A DNA stretch of 64,000 nucleotides from Muribaculaceae bacterium (GTDB lineage: Bacteria > Bacteroidota > Bacteroidia > Bacteroidales > Muribaculaceae): contig JAIDYR010000056.1 in assembly GCA_029057985.1 (NCBI GenBank), positions 1-64,000 on the forward strand, in the 5' to 3' direction. Position 1 is the first letter of the stretch, and each line of letters begins with the position of its first letter. The notes under the pieces were generated by a model that was not told the DNA's origin, did no database searches, and saw only the letters and a program-made list of their open reading frames with translations. Of the stretch, positions 53,233-62,073 are shown one piece after another. Position numbers and translations under genes: made by a program.

Positions 53233-54501
53233 ATGAAGGCTCTAATGTTCGGGTGGGAATTCCCGCCTCATATTCTCGGAGGTCTCGGCACGGCCTCGTA
53301 TGGTCTGACCAAGGGGATGCATAATAATGGCGATATGGATATCACTTTCGTCATCCCAAAGCCCTGGGGTGACGAGGAACGCGGCTTCGCGCAGATAATC
53401 GGCGCTTGCAACACTCCGGTCGCCTGGCGCGACGTAAGCCGCGAATATGTCGAATCCCGCATCGGCAAGGTCATGGATCCGGATCTCTATTTTTCACTCC
53501 GCGATCATATATATTCCGATTTCAATTATCTCCATCTCAATGATCTCGGCTGCATAGAGTTCTCGGGAAAGTATCCCGATAATCTACTTGAAGAGATCAA
53601 TAATTATTCGATCGTAGCCGGAGTCATTGCGCGCACTGTCGATTGCGACATAATACATTCGCATGACTGGCTGACTTATCCTGCCGGTATCCACGCCAAG
53701 CAAGTGACGGGGAAGCCCCTCGTCATCCATGTCCATGCCACTGACTTCGACCGCTCCCGCGGCAACGTCAATCCTACAGTCTTCGCAATCGAGAAAGACG
53801 GCATGAACCAGGCCGACCACATAATCACTGTCTCGGAACTCACCCGACGCACTGTGATTGAAAAATATGGTATTAGCCCGGATAAAGTGACAACAGTCCA
53901 CAATGCCGTGATCCCTCTCGACGATGAACTCCTCGCCATTCCGCGTCCGGAATCCAAAGACAAGGTCATCACATTCCTCGGCCGAATCACCATGCAGAAA
54001 GGACCGGAATATTTCGTAGAGGCTGCTGCAAAAGTCCTGAGGAAAACTAAGAACGTGCGCTTCGTCATGGCCGGCTCCGGAGATATGATGGACGCAATGA
54101 TCAAACTCGTGGCAAAACGTGGGATTGCCGATAAATTTCATTTCACGGGATTCCTGAAGGGGAAACAGGTATATGAGATGCTGGCGGCTTCTGATGTCTA
54201 TGTCATGCCATCAGTCTCGGAGCCTTTCGGAATATCTCCGCTGGAAGCCATGGAGATGGGCGTGCCCTCAATTATCTCCAAGCAAAGCGGATGCGCCGAA
54301 ATCCTCGACAACGTTATCAAGACCGACTATTGGGATATCGATGCAATGGCTGACGCCATGCACTCAATCGTGACCAATCCTGCTCTCCATAAGACTCTCC
54401 GTGACCGAGGCATCGAAGAAATCCATGGAATCACATGGGAGAAAGCCGGCAAGAAAGTTATCGACATCTACAAAGATGTTATCGCCTCCCGAAAAGGCTA
54501 A
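53233..54501 (+). CDS. Glycosyltransferase (GT4/GT5-like), probable alpha-glucan synthase
   Basis: GT-B fold enzyme. Seen: N-terminal FGWEFPPHILGGLGTASYGLTKG (glycogen-synthase-like donor loop), SHDWLTYPAGIHAK, VTVSELTRRTVIEKYG, then the C-terminal TMQKGPEYFVEAAAKVL and SEPFGISPLEAMEMGVP nucleotide-sugar site. At 422 aa it lacks the extra parts of classic GlgA. Its place between a debranching enzyme and a GH57 enzyme argues for glycogen or alpha-glucan synthesis; a different glycan acceptor cannot be excluded. Confidence 0.88.
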   Translation: MKALMFGWEFPPHILGGLGTASYGLTKGMHNNGDMDITFVIPKPWGDEERGFAQIIGACNTPVAWRDVSREYVESRIGKVMDPDLYFSLRDHIYSDFNYLHLNDLGCIEFSGKYPDNLLEEINNYSIVAGVIARTVDCDIIHSHDWLTYPAGIHAKQVTGKPLVIHVHATDFDRSRGNVNPTVFAIEKDGMNQADHIITVSELTRRTVIEKYGISPDKVTTVHNAVIPLDDELLAIPRPESKDKVITFLGRITMQKGPEYFVEAAAKVLRKTKNVRFVMAGSGDMMDAMIKLVAKRGIADKFHFTGFLKGKQVYEMLAASDVYVMPSVSEPFGISPLEAMEMGVPSIISKQSGCAEILDNVIKTDYWDIDAMADAMHSIVTNPALHKTLRDRGIEEIHGITWEKAGKKVIDIYKDVIASRKG

Positions 54502-54538
54502 AAATTTTATCTAATCCTTAAAAAAACTCCATCTATAT

Positions 54539-56035
54539 ATGAAATCTGTCTGTTTCTATTTCAAGATTCATCAGCCTTTCCGCTTGAAAAGGTATCGTTT
54601 CTTCGATATCGGCAATGATCACTATTACTATGATGATTTCGCCAATGATGAAATAATCAATCGGCTTGCCGAGCAATCCTATATCCCTATGGCCAACACT
54701 CTGCTGGATATGATTAATGGATCCAACGGAGAATTCAAATGTGCCATTTCAATCTCCGGTACTGCCATAGAGCAACTCCAGCTCTACGTCCCGGAATTCA
54801 TCGACCTCCTCAAGAAGCTCGCCGACACAAAATGCGTGGAATTCCTTTCAGGCACGTATTCCCATTCCTTAGCCTCTCTCGAAGATCCTGAGGAATTCTT
54901 GCGCGAAGTAAAGATGCACGACGCTCTTATCCGTCGCGAATTCGGTCAGAAGCCGAAGGTATTCGCCAATACTGAGTTGATCTATGACGATGACATCTCT
55001 CTGCTCATAAAGAGTATGGGATTCAATATTTGTCTTACAGAAGGAGCCAAACATATTCTCGGTTGGAAATCACCCAACTACGTCTATAATTCCTGTGTGG
55101 CTCCCGAACTCAAGCTTCTGCTGACAAATAAAAAGTTAGGCAACGATATCACCCGCAACTTCAATAACCCCGACTGGGATGAATATCCTCTGACGGCTGA
55201 AAAATATATCGACTGGATCGCATCTTTGCCGGAAGAGGAGCAGATTGTAAATATCTATCTGCCGATGGATACGTTCGGCACATTCCTGCCGGCTTCTACA
55301 GGCATATTCGACTTCCTGAAGGCTCTTCCTCACTTCGGCAAAGAGCGGGGAGTTGAATTTACTACTCCTTCTTTGGCCGCGAAGCGTCTTAAGCCCGTGG
55401 ATGCCCTCAACATTCCTTTCCCGATATCCGACATGAATGAGGAAGCCGACGTCGCTCCCTGGACCGGTAATGATCTCCAGCGTGAGGCTCTCGGCAAACT
55501 CTATGCCGTAGGCGAAAGAGTTAATCTATGCGTCGACCGAAGACTGAAGCAAGATTGGGAATATCTGCAGAGCTCCGACCACTTCTACTACATGGCTACG
55601 GGTAAAAATTCAGCCGGTGCGTTCTCCCCTTACGACTCTCCCTTCTCGGCCTTCACCAATTATATGAATGTCCTGGCAGACTTTATAGTGCGCGTTGAAG
55701 AGCAGTATCCTGAAGAGATCGGCAACGAAGAACTCAATTCCCTGCTGCTGACTATCCGCAACCAGGCATCCGAAATCGAATCGCTTAACAAAGAGGTGAA
55801 GCAATTGAAGCAGAATATCCTGACATCCGATGACTCTACAAATGCTCCCGTTATAGTCGAAGGAGAGACAATGACTGAGACGCCCCTGCTAATAGCCGAA
55901 AAAGCTGACGTGGAAGCCCCAAAGAAACGCGGTCGCAAACCGGGGACTGCCAAAAAAGTCGAATCCAAGGCTGAAAAGAAAGCCGAGCCCAAAAAGACCA
56001 AAGCAAAATCAACTAAAACTGCTAAATCCAAATAG
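54539..56035 (+). CDS. Glycoside hydrolase family 57 alpha-amylase/glucanotransferase-like protein with basic tail
   Basis: Cytosolic alpha-glucan enzyme. Seen: the GH57 start (CFYFKIHQPFRLKRYRFFDIG), FANTELIYDD with a candidate nucleophile Glu, and YLPMDTFGTF with a candidate Asp, over ~400 residues. A ~40-residue C-terminal extension is very Lys/Ala-rich and contains KKRGRKPGTAKK, like an AT-hook. A coiled coil (LLLTIRNQASEIESLNKEVKQLK) precedes it. It has no signal peptide and ends the three-gene glycogen cluster. Confidence 0.89.
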   Translation: MKSVCFYFKIHQPFRLKRYRFFDIGNDHYYYDDFANDEIINRLAEQSYIPMANTLLDMINGSNGEFKCAISISGTAIEQLQLYVPEFIDLLKKLADTKCVEFLSGTYSHSLASLEDPEEFLREVKMHDALIRREFGQKPKVFANTELIYDDDISLLIKSMGFNICLTEGAKHILGWKSPNYVYNSCVAPELKLLLTNKKLGNDITRNFNNPDWDEYPLTAEKYIDWIASLPEEEQIVNIYLPMDTFGTFLPASTGIFDFLKALPHFGKERGVEFTTPSLAAKRLKPVDALNIPFPISDMNEEADVAPWTGNDLQREALGKLYAVGERVNLCVDRRLKQDWEYLQSSDHFYYMATGKNSAGAFSPYDSPFSAFTNYMNVLADFIVRVEEQYPEEIGNEELNSLLLTIRNQASEIESLNKEVKQLKQNILTSDDSTNAPVIVEGETMTETPLLIAEKADVEAPKKRGRKPGTAKKVESKAEKKAEPKKTKAKSTKTAKSK

Positions 56036-56091
56036 TCCGGTTGAGCAGCCTGAATAATAACCTATATCTTACTTAACGGCTCAATCAGATC

Positions 56092-56280
56092 TAAGAGGCT
56101 GTTTACTAAGAACTGTTAAAATATCATTTTGATAGAATATCAACGATAAAACGCCCATATTTTGGCCATTTTCGCTCTTTTCATCAGTCGCGATGCCCGC
56201 ATCGCTCCTTCTTCAAAAATCGAAACTGCCTCAAAATCTGTGCATTTTCTCGTTAACATTCTTTAGTAGACCGGCTCTAA
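56092..56280. repeat. Fold-back (MITE-like) element, copy 2, long form
   Basis: ~189 bp, between converging genes. The left 48 bases are identical to copy 1 (8900-9013) and the right ~35 bases differ at one. The middle is longer: arms of ~35 bp pair imperfectly around a loop with GCGATGCCCGCATCGC. The right arm holds copy 1's central 31 bases in reverse complement. No coding content. Confidence 0.82.
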
Positions 56281-56297
56281 ATTCCACATTATAAAGT

Positions 56298-56333
56298 AAG
56301 GGTCCGCCCGTCATGGGAAGACCCTTATTTTTT
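56298..56333 (+). terminator. Intrinsic terminator of the glycogen cluster
   Basis: AAGGGTC, an inner CCC-GTCAT-GGG stem, GACCCTT, then ATTTTTTC. It follows copy 2 of the fold-back element. Confidence 0.82.
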
Positions 56334-56357
56334 CACATACTCATTTTAGACCCCGTT

Positions 56358-56885
56358 TTAGATTTGCATCAAGATTTGGAATATATCAGAAGGAATATCT
56401 TCAGAATATGATGCCGTTATGGACTTATCATTGATCAGATAGACTCTTGGGACACCTGAGGAAGCAAATTTTGAATATACCTGTCGGTCTTTGTCAAGTG
56501 CTACCGGCATGGTGATGTCGAATTCCCGGATGAAAGTCTTTACCTCTTCAATGCTCCCTTCCCGTGCTATGCACAATATCTGAATATCTTTATCACGATC
56601 GATCTCAAGATATTTCCTGTAGGATTCCTCAATCTCCGGCATCGCAGCTCTGCAATCCTGACAATATGTGGAGAAAAATATTATAATCCCTTTTCTGCCC
56701 GAGAAGTTAGCGTCATCGTAAACCTTGCCATTGAAATCGGCAATTCTGAAATCAGGCAAGACATCGCCGGGGCCCAACGACCAATAACTCTTTGGCTCGT
56801 CATTTACGCAACCGGATAGCGATAATATACAAATCAATGACAGCATGAATCTTGCTGCCATTGACACTTTTTTATTATTAATCAT
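56358..56885 (-). CDS. TlpA-like thioredoxin-fold lipoprotein
   Basis: Envelope thiol-disulfide protein. Seen: an N-terminal membrane leader with lipobox LSGC, GDVLPDFRIADFNGKVYDDANF and the redox motif CQDC in FFSTYCQDCRAAMPEI, cis-Pro in SGVPRVYLI. At 175 aa it is a single TlpA/ResA-type domain. It is the last gene of the fimbrial operon, 3 bp after the DUF3868 gene. A role in disulfide control of secreted fimbrial parts is possible but not shown. Confidence 0.87.
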   Translation of the reverse strand: MINNKKVSMAARFMLSLICILSLSGCVNDEPKSYWSLGPGDVLPDFRIADFNGKVYDDANFSGRKGIIIFFSTYCQDCRAAMPEIEESYRKYLEIDRDKDIQILCIAREGSIEEVKTFIREFDITMPVALDKDRQVYSKFASSGVPRVYLINDKSITASYSEDIPSDIFQILMQI

Positions 56886-56888
56886 TTA

Positions 56889-58361
56889 TTATTTCTTATC
56901 TGAGAAATCCGGATAGAACGTCACTCCATCTTTTTTCGCCATCACTCTGTCGATTTCATTCAAGGTATCCGCAGCCTCTGCTATTCCATCTTCCAGAGCT
57001 TGCCGGGCACCGCTGCGGGCGGCCTCATAGTCACCTTCCATAGCCGAAAGGACGGCAAGGGCATAGTTAGCTTCCGGAGAGTCCGCGACCCTTTTGAGCA
57101 ACATTCTGGCGCGCTTATAATCACCTTCATTCATTGCGGAATTGGCAGCATTCATATTCGCCACGTCGCTATGAGGATAATAGATTGCCGCAAGTTCGAA
57201 AATCTTGTCATACTCTTCGGAGCCTACAGGATAAGATACGGCCGCAAGGAAAAATTCATTTAGGCTGAGATTTTCCGGACGTTCCTTCATTACGCGCTTG
57301 ATCTCCTCTACATCCGTATATGTCCTTACTTCATAATTGATAAGATAGTTAGTGTGACGCAGCGACGGATAGACATTCTTAAGCAGATAAGCGTAAGAAG
57401 CCGGAAATTTCTTTGCAAACTCATCATTCTTGACTTCGATCCTGACATTGGAGTAGTCTATAAAATCCAGCATTGCCGCTTTGTCAGCTAATGAGCTATT
57501 GGCGATAGAATCCCGCAGGCCGGCCCAGTCCTCAGGCACATAATCAGTCTTGAAGGTAGAAGCGGGAAAGGTATATTGCTTTCTGACATATTCTTTTACG
57601 GCCTCTGTTCTACCCTTAGCCAGACGGACATTGTTGGAATAAGGACCCTCCGGAGATGCAAAACCGGTCAGTTTTATAGACTTCACCGTAGCATCCGGAT
57701 TATATCTTACCGAATCAATACTTGAAGTAATCTTACCCAATTCAACAGGATTCACCATATAATTCGGATAAATCTCAATCTTATTGACAGGGAAGTTGAC
57801 GTAGGCTTTGCCTTCGATCTTACGCTCCTTGCGATCCTCAGGCTTCGGAACGCTGTAATGGAATTTAGGATTAAATCTATCTTTGCGGAAATCAATAATC
57901 GCGACCGGGAGATCTAACTCCGGCTTAGATTGCGCACCGCAACAACCTGTTGTATTATCAATAAAATCCAACTGACTATATTCCATCCAGGGTTGCCACG
58001 TTACTGAAGCTACATATTCCTCCGGCCCACCCTTCCCGGCTCTAAAAAGATTCCCGGCATCCTTCCCTTCACGCTCGGCATAATACCATTGATTGCGCCC
58101 TGCAATAGTAATAGTAGGGAATACTGCCTTATCATCAGAAGTTTTTGAAAGTAAGACCGGAGTCAGTTCCAGACGGCGATTGGTCTTCATTTTGTAAAGT
58201 GACGGATCAATAGTCATCCTCAATCTGAGTTGATCATAGACCTGCTCTACTGTCACGCCGGAAAGACTATATTCCTTATTGGATTGGGCGGATGCGGTGA
58301 AGGCCGATCCGAAAACTACGATTGATATTATCGCAACGACAAATAAAAATATCTTCTTCAT
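56889..58361 (-). CDS. DUF3868 outer-membrane-associated protein with OmpA-like segment
   Basis: Seen: a signal peptide (MKKIFLFVVAIISIVVFGSAFTASA), an N-terminal domain of the DUF3868 type (~30-190), an OmpA-like stretch (VKSIKLTGFASPEGPYSNNVRLAKGRTEAV, ~230-265), and C-terminal TPR-like helices (KIFELAAIYYPHSDVANMNAANSAMNEGDYKRARMLL). It is found beside DUF3575 proteins in Bacteroidales fimbrial loci. The role is unknown; assembly or anchoring is plausible. The start at Met 58361 gives a standard signal peptide. Confidence 0.8.
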   Translation of the reverse strand: MKKIFLFVVAIISIVVFGSAFTASAQSNKEYSLSGVTVEQVYDQLRLRMTIDPSLYKMKTNRRLELTPVLLSKTSDDKAVFPTITIAGRNQWYYAEREGKDAGNLFRAGKGGPEEYVASVTWQPWMEYSQLDFIDNTTGCCGAQSKPELDLPVAIIDFRKDRFNPKFHYSVPKPEDRKERKIEGKAYVNFPVNKIEIYPNYMVNPVELGKITSSIDSVRYNPDATVKSIKLTGFASPEGPYSNNVRLAKGRTEAVKEYVRKQYTFPASTFKTDYVPEDWAGLRDSIANSSLADKAAMLDFIDYSNVRIEVKNDEFAKKFPASYAYLLKNVYPSLRHTNYLINYEVRTYTDVEEIKRVMKERPENLSLNEFFLAAVSYPVGSEEYDKIFELAAIYYPHSDVANMNAANSAMNEGDYKRARMLLKRVADSPEANYALAVLSAMEGDYEAARSGARQALEDGIAEAADTLNEIDRVMAKKDGVTFYPDFSDKK

Positions 58362-58373
58362 ATACGGCATGAG

Positions 58374-58970
58374 TTAAAAAATATATTCCACGTTAACTCC
58401 GAGCTTTGTAGGTCCGAAATAGTTATGGGGTCTGTCGGATTCTTTTTTAGTTCCACAGACTTCGCAAGGATAGCTGTCATATCGGGTATATATCCAGCCG
58501 ATGCCAATCTCAGCCTCAATATTCCAATGCTTATGGACGGGCCACGCATAGCCATAGTTGACTCCTGCTCCGGCTCCCCATCCCTGATAACGATTATCTT
58601 TCAGATTCTTGAAATCCGAGCCAAGGAAATTGATCGGAATGTTTAGATTTCCGAAATTATAATATCCACCCAAGGCATGAATGCCGAGGAAATGACCGGC
58701 AAACCGCTGGCAAAACCAATACCTTGCCTCCGGACTTATCATGGCATGCTTCCATCTCCGATTATCGATTTCCCAGAAATTGACCTGCCCGGAAAGCTGA
58801 AGGGTCCATTTCGGAGCGACCCCGACTTCAACGCCGAGATTCGGACTAAGGGCTATATCATTAATCAGATTGGTCTTCAGTCCGACTTTCTGGGCCGAAG
58901 CAGGAATTGCCGCAGTTAAGGCCATAACAGCCACTGCCATCATTCTGAATATTATTTTTTTCTTTCTCAT
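58374..58970 (-). CDS. DUF3575 outer-membrane beta-barrel protein
   Basis: Seen: a signal peptide (to PASAQ), KTNLINDIALSPNLGVEVGVAPKWTLQLSGQVNFW, alternating aromatic strands and a final NYFGPTKLGVNVEYIF, like a small outer-membrane barrel. The 198-aa length is typical. It is preceded by the large fimbrillin gene (46 bp) and followed by the DUF3868 gene (3 bp). In Bacteroidales, DUF3575 genes recur in fimbrial operons; the function is not known. Confidence 0.83.
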   Translation of the reverse strand: MRKKKIIFRMMAVAVMALTAAIPASAQKVGLKTNLINDIALSPNLGVEVGVAPKWTLQLSGQVNFWEIDNRRWKHAMISPEARYWFCQRFAGHFLGIHALGGYYNFGNLNIPINFLGSDFKNLKDNRYQGWGAGAGVNYGYAWPVHKHWNIEAEIGIGWIYTRYDSYPCEVCGTKKESDRPHNYFGPTKLGVNVEYIF

Positions 58971-59016
58971 ATCAGAGATTATTTATCTATAGACCGGATT
59001 TGTCATTCAGTCATTA

Positions 59017-62000
59017 TCATTCGCGGATCGGACGGATAGGTCGCGCCATGGCTTTACGGCCGGTGAAGTACGAACACATAACGTAGATATTACCGTTCTT
59101 GTTTACCTCATTTGGTTTCGATACGTCAGCAATAAACTGCGTATCGATTCCCAGCGCAAGCCCATAGCTAAGCAGATTATTCGTTGGGACTTCATCGTAC
59201 GACCAGAGATATACGATCGTAGGATTGAAATTGTCGCCTCCCTGAAGAGGATTCCCCTCGGTATCTTTAAGCGAGGGATGTCCGTCGCAGTACCATCTGT
59301 TGCCCGTACAGGTCAGCCATAATGAATTTGCGGCACTACGCGTAAGATCCTGTCTTGTCGAGACCTGAAACACGTAAGGGTCATCGGAGTTATTGATCTT
59401 ACCCTGAAAATTTGTCAAAGGCCGCTTATTGTTAGAATTGGCATTATCAAATTTTCCATTGTTATCAGGACCGATAAACTTCAGGCACTCCGTCGGTGGA
59501 ACCTTATAACCCGCCGGGCAAGGATCATAGATAGTCTTTCCGCCATTATTCCAATAGTTACTGTTGCGGGCGCCGGCACTCAGCCAGTCATGCACCTTGC
59601 TGTCATTATTGTTATAAGCTGCCGCATAATAGGCTTTTTGCGGATTTTTGATTGAAGTTGCAAGACTGACCGGCTGCTTGCCTTTTGTCTGCTGCTTCGG
59701 TCCGAAATTTCGCTTATCCTTATTATGATGATCGACGAATCCTACAATGGGATCTTTTCTTCCCCATTGATAATATGTATTATTGCCATATTCATATCTG
59801 ATGCGCTCTCCATCCTGGATAATCGGAAGAGAAGTCTTGAGTCCGGTCGGATTGCCATCCTTATCCTTCTGCTCGAATACCATCGTCGACTGCCGCTTCA
59901 GATAATCGATATTTTTAGGATCGCACCACCCTATATTATAAGGAGCTACCCAGTAATTCTTGGAAGAGGCGACATAGTTATTATTTATTCTCAGATCTCC
60001 CCGGTTGCGCCATCCGCTCGCTGTTGCTTCATATGCAAAGGTCGATGTGCTCGCACTCAATGCGTTGCTCAAGCCGGTTTTGGGATCGAGCCAATGCTCG
60101 TTGATCCATATATGCCAGCTCCATACTATATCACCCGTCGCGTTGTCACCTGAATATAATGCGATCACTACATTTCCTTGCTGCAAACTGAATTGATTGG
60201 CCTTGAACACAATCATGTATTCACTCCCGACCTTTTTCAACTGAACATCAGAAATGGCATTGTAGACATCTGACCAAACTATCGCTGCGCTACCATAATA
60301 GGCCGAACTGATCTTACCTGCTGTGATGGTCGCCCCGGCATGGTTCTTGAAATTGGTAGGATAGGACTTTTTCTCAACATTGTTCTTAACCGAATTTCCG
60401 TAATATAAAGGGAAAGAATACCATCCCTGGCGATCGATAACATAGCAATTGGCAGTATTGCGCGTGCTTGTTCCGGCCTTCGATAAATCCCACGGTTTGG
60501 AGGCGGAATTGCCGGTATAGGCCTTTTGATTCTGCATCCACCTGTCGCCTTCCCAAGTAGAAAGCGTTGTATGGGCTATCATAGATATATCGCGCCGCTC
60601 TCCGTCGGAGGCAAAATTGCCGTCGCCCCTGAGTGCGGAACGGGTCGGAATCCATTCCTCAGCATTGAGATATCTATTCTCGATTATTGATCCCGTACCG
60701 TCATATTGATCTGTACCCGAATGAGACGCTGTCCATGGGAGTTCCTCCATATAAGTCTGATTGTTCGTGCGATAGCGGAAACTCCTTACTTTAAAATATG
60801 CATCGTCGCCATATTTGTCATGATCTGATTTCGAAGGAGAATAGACATAGATCTGGTCGCCGTCGACGTTATGCTTGTTGTTCGATTTCTTATGATTTCC
60901 GGTAGCTTTCAAGACATAGGTCCAGTTGCTTTTGGTAGTCGAAATGGTATAAACATACTCATGGCCGGGCTTCCACTCGGTCACATTGTTATCTCTGATT
61001 TTACCTCTGAGAGTGACATCTTCAAGTCCCGTGCGCTTAAGAGTGACGATAATCTCTGCATCTGCGGGAATTTCCTGGGGGATGAGCATGAAGGTCTTCT
61101 CCGGCATTTTGGCATTCATCACCTCATCCTTCGTCTCATCCGAAGGATTCACGACATTGCCTGCAACCTTATAATTGAAATTCTGGGAATAAGTTTCAGT
61201 CCCTGACTGGGAATCCCAGATTATATTGCCCAGACCCGAAGACGGATCATAACTGAAATTACAATTTCCCGATGAGCGGACGCCGGAAATCTTGATATTG
61301 ACTACTTCCCCTTCAAGCACGTCGCGCACAGCGAATTTCACCGCTGAAAGAGCATGATGGAAATTCAGAGGCACCCTTCCGTCGACACTCCCTTCCTTAT
61401 TGCAGGCCAATCCGGCAAGCAGAAGATCCGGCTGATACTCCGCATCCTTATTGGCTACGGGACTCTTCCGGGCCTCATATCCGAATGAAATGACATTGTC
61501 AGATGCAGTCAGCGACTTAAGATTGCTGAATTCCGATGCAGGAGAGACAGCGCTGAAATTGAGCACGTCCTTTCCGGGCCAATATTCTGTACGGTTAGTG
61601 TACCATATATTGTTATCCGATTCATTATGGCGCGTGTCGACCCATGGGATATAGACTGCTTTATCAGCATTGCGCGTAGCGAGGACCTTGAAATTCTTAT
61701 GGAAGCTGACAAGACCCTGAACACTTGAAATCTGGTTGGCTCTTGTAGGATTGGCAATTTCACTTTGACTGTTGCTGAAGCCGTCGCCGGGTGTGAAACC
61801 GATACGCGGAGAATCATACGTATGAAGATAAAGAGGTTGGCCGGAGCCTTCGCTCTTAAGCACGAGAGGCTCATACCCCTCGTCGCTTCCTCGGGTAAGG
61901 TCATCATCGGAAGCCGGCAAAGCTGACGCTGAAAATGTTACGGCATCAGGATTTCCATGCTCCGGCTCTACGTATAGTTCATCATCTGCGCAGGACCATG

Positions 62001-62061
62001 CGAAAAGGGAAACTGCGAAAACGATCAAGATATATATATATTGACTTTTTAGAAAATTCAT
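59017..62061 (-). CDS. Large fimbrillin-family lipoprotein (1014 aa), probable tip or accessory subunit
   Basis: Seen: a lipoprotein leader with SLFAWSC (Cys24), an Mfa-like/fimbrillin N-terminal region (DAVTFSASAL, HHALSAVKFAVRDV, FMLIPQEIPADAEIIVTL) to about residue 385, ending WKPGHEYVYTIS, then ~600 residues of extra beta-rich sequence and a C-terminal domain with DPCPAGYKVPP, as in Bacteroidota surface proteins. It is much longer than common fimbrillins (~300-500 aa), so it may be a tip adhesin. The Arg-containing cleavage site expected for fimbrillins cannot be placed with certainty. Confidence 0.82.
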   Translation of the reverse strand: MNFLKSQYIYILIVFAVSLFAWSCADDELYVEPEHGNPDAVTFSASALPASDDDLTRGSDEGYEPLVLKSEGSGQPLYLHTYDSPRIGFTPGDGFSNSQSEIANPTRANQISSVQGLVSFHKNFKVLATRNADKAVYIPWVDTRHNESDNNIWYTNRTEYWPGKDVLNFSAVSPASEFSNLKSLTASDNVISFGYEARKSPVANKDAEYQPDLLLAGLACNKEGSVDGRVPLNFHHALSAVKFAVRDVLEGEVVNIKISGVRSSGNCNFSYDPSSGLGNIIWDSQSGTETYSQNFNYKVAGNVVNPSDETKDEVMNAKMPEKTFMLIPQEIPADAEIIVTLKRTGLEDVTLRGKIRDNNVTEWKPGHEYVYTISTTKSNWTYVLKATGNHKKSNNKHNVDGDQIYVYSPSKSDHDKYGDDAYFKVRSFRYRTNNQTYMEELPWTASHSGTDQYDGTGSIIENRYLNAEEWIPTRSALRGDGNFASDGERRDISMIAHTTLSTWEGDRWMQNQKAYTGNSASKPWDLSKAGTSTRNTANCYVIDRQGWYSFPLYYGNSVKNNVEKKSYPTNFKNHAGATITAGKISSAYYGSAAIVWSDVYNAISDVQLKKVGSEYMIVFKANQFSLQQGNVVIALYSGDNATGDIVWSWHIWINEHWLDPKTGLSNALSASTSTFAYEATASGWRNRGDLRINNNYVASSKNYWVAPYNIGWCDPKNIDYLKRQSTMVFEQKDKDGNPTGLKTSLPIIQDGERIRYEYGNNTYYQWGRKDPIVGFVDHHNKDKRNFGPKQQTKGKQPVSLATSIKNPQKAYYAAAYNNNDSKVHDWLSAGARNSNYWNNGGKTIYDPCPAGYKVPPTECLKFIGPDNNGKFDNANSNNKRPLTNFQGKINNSDDPYVFQVSTRQDLTRSAANSLWLTCTGNRWYCDGHPSLKDTEGNPLQGGDNFNPTIVYLWSYDEVPTNNLLSYGLALGIDTQFIADVSKPNEVNKNGNIYVMCSYFTGRKAMARPIRPIRE

Positions 62062-62073
62062 CTTAAGGAGGGA

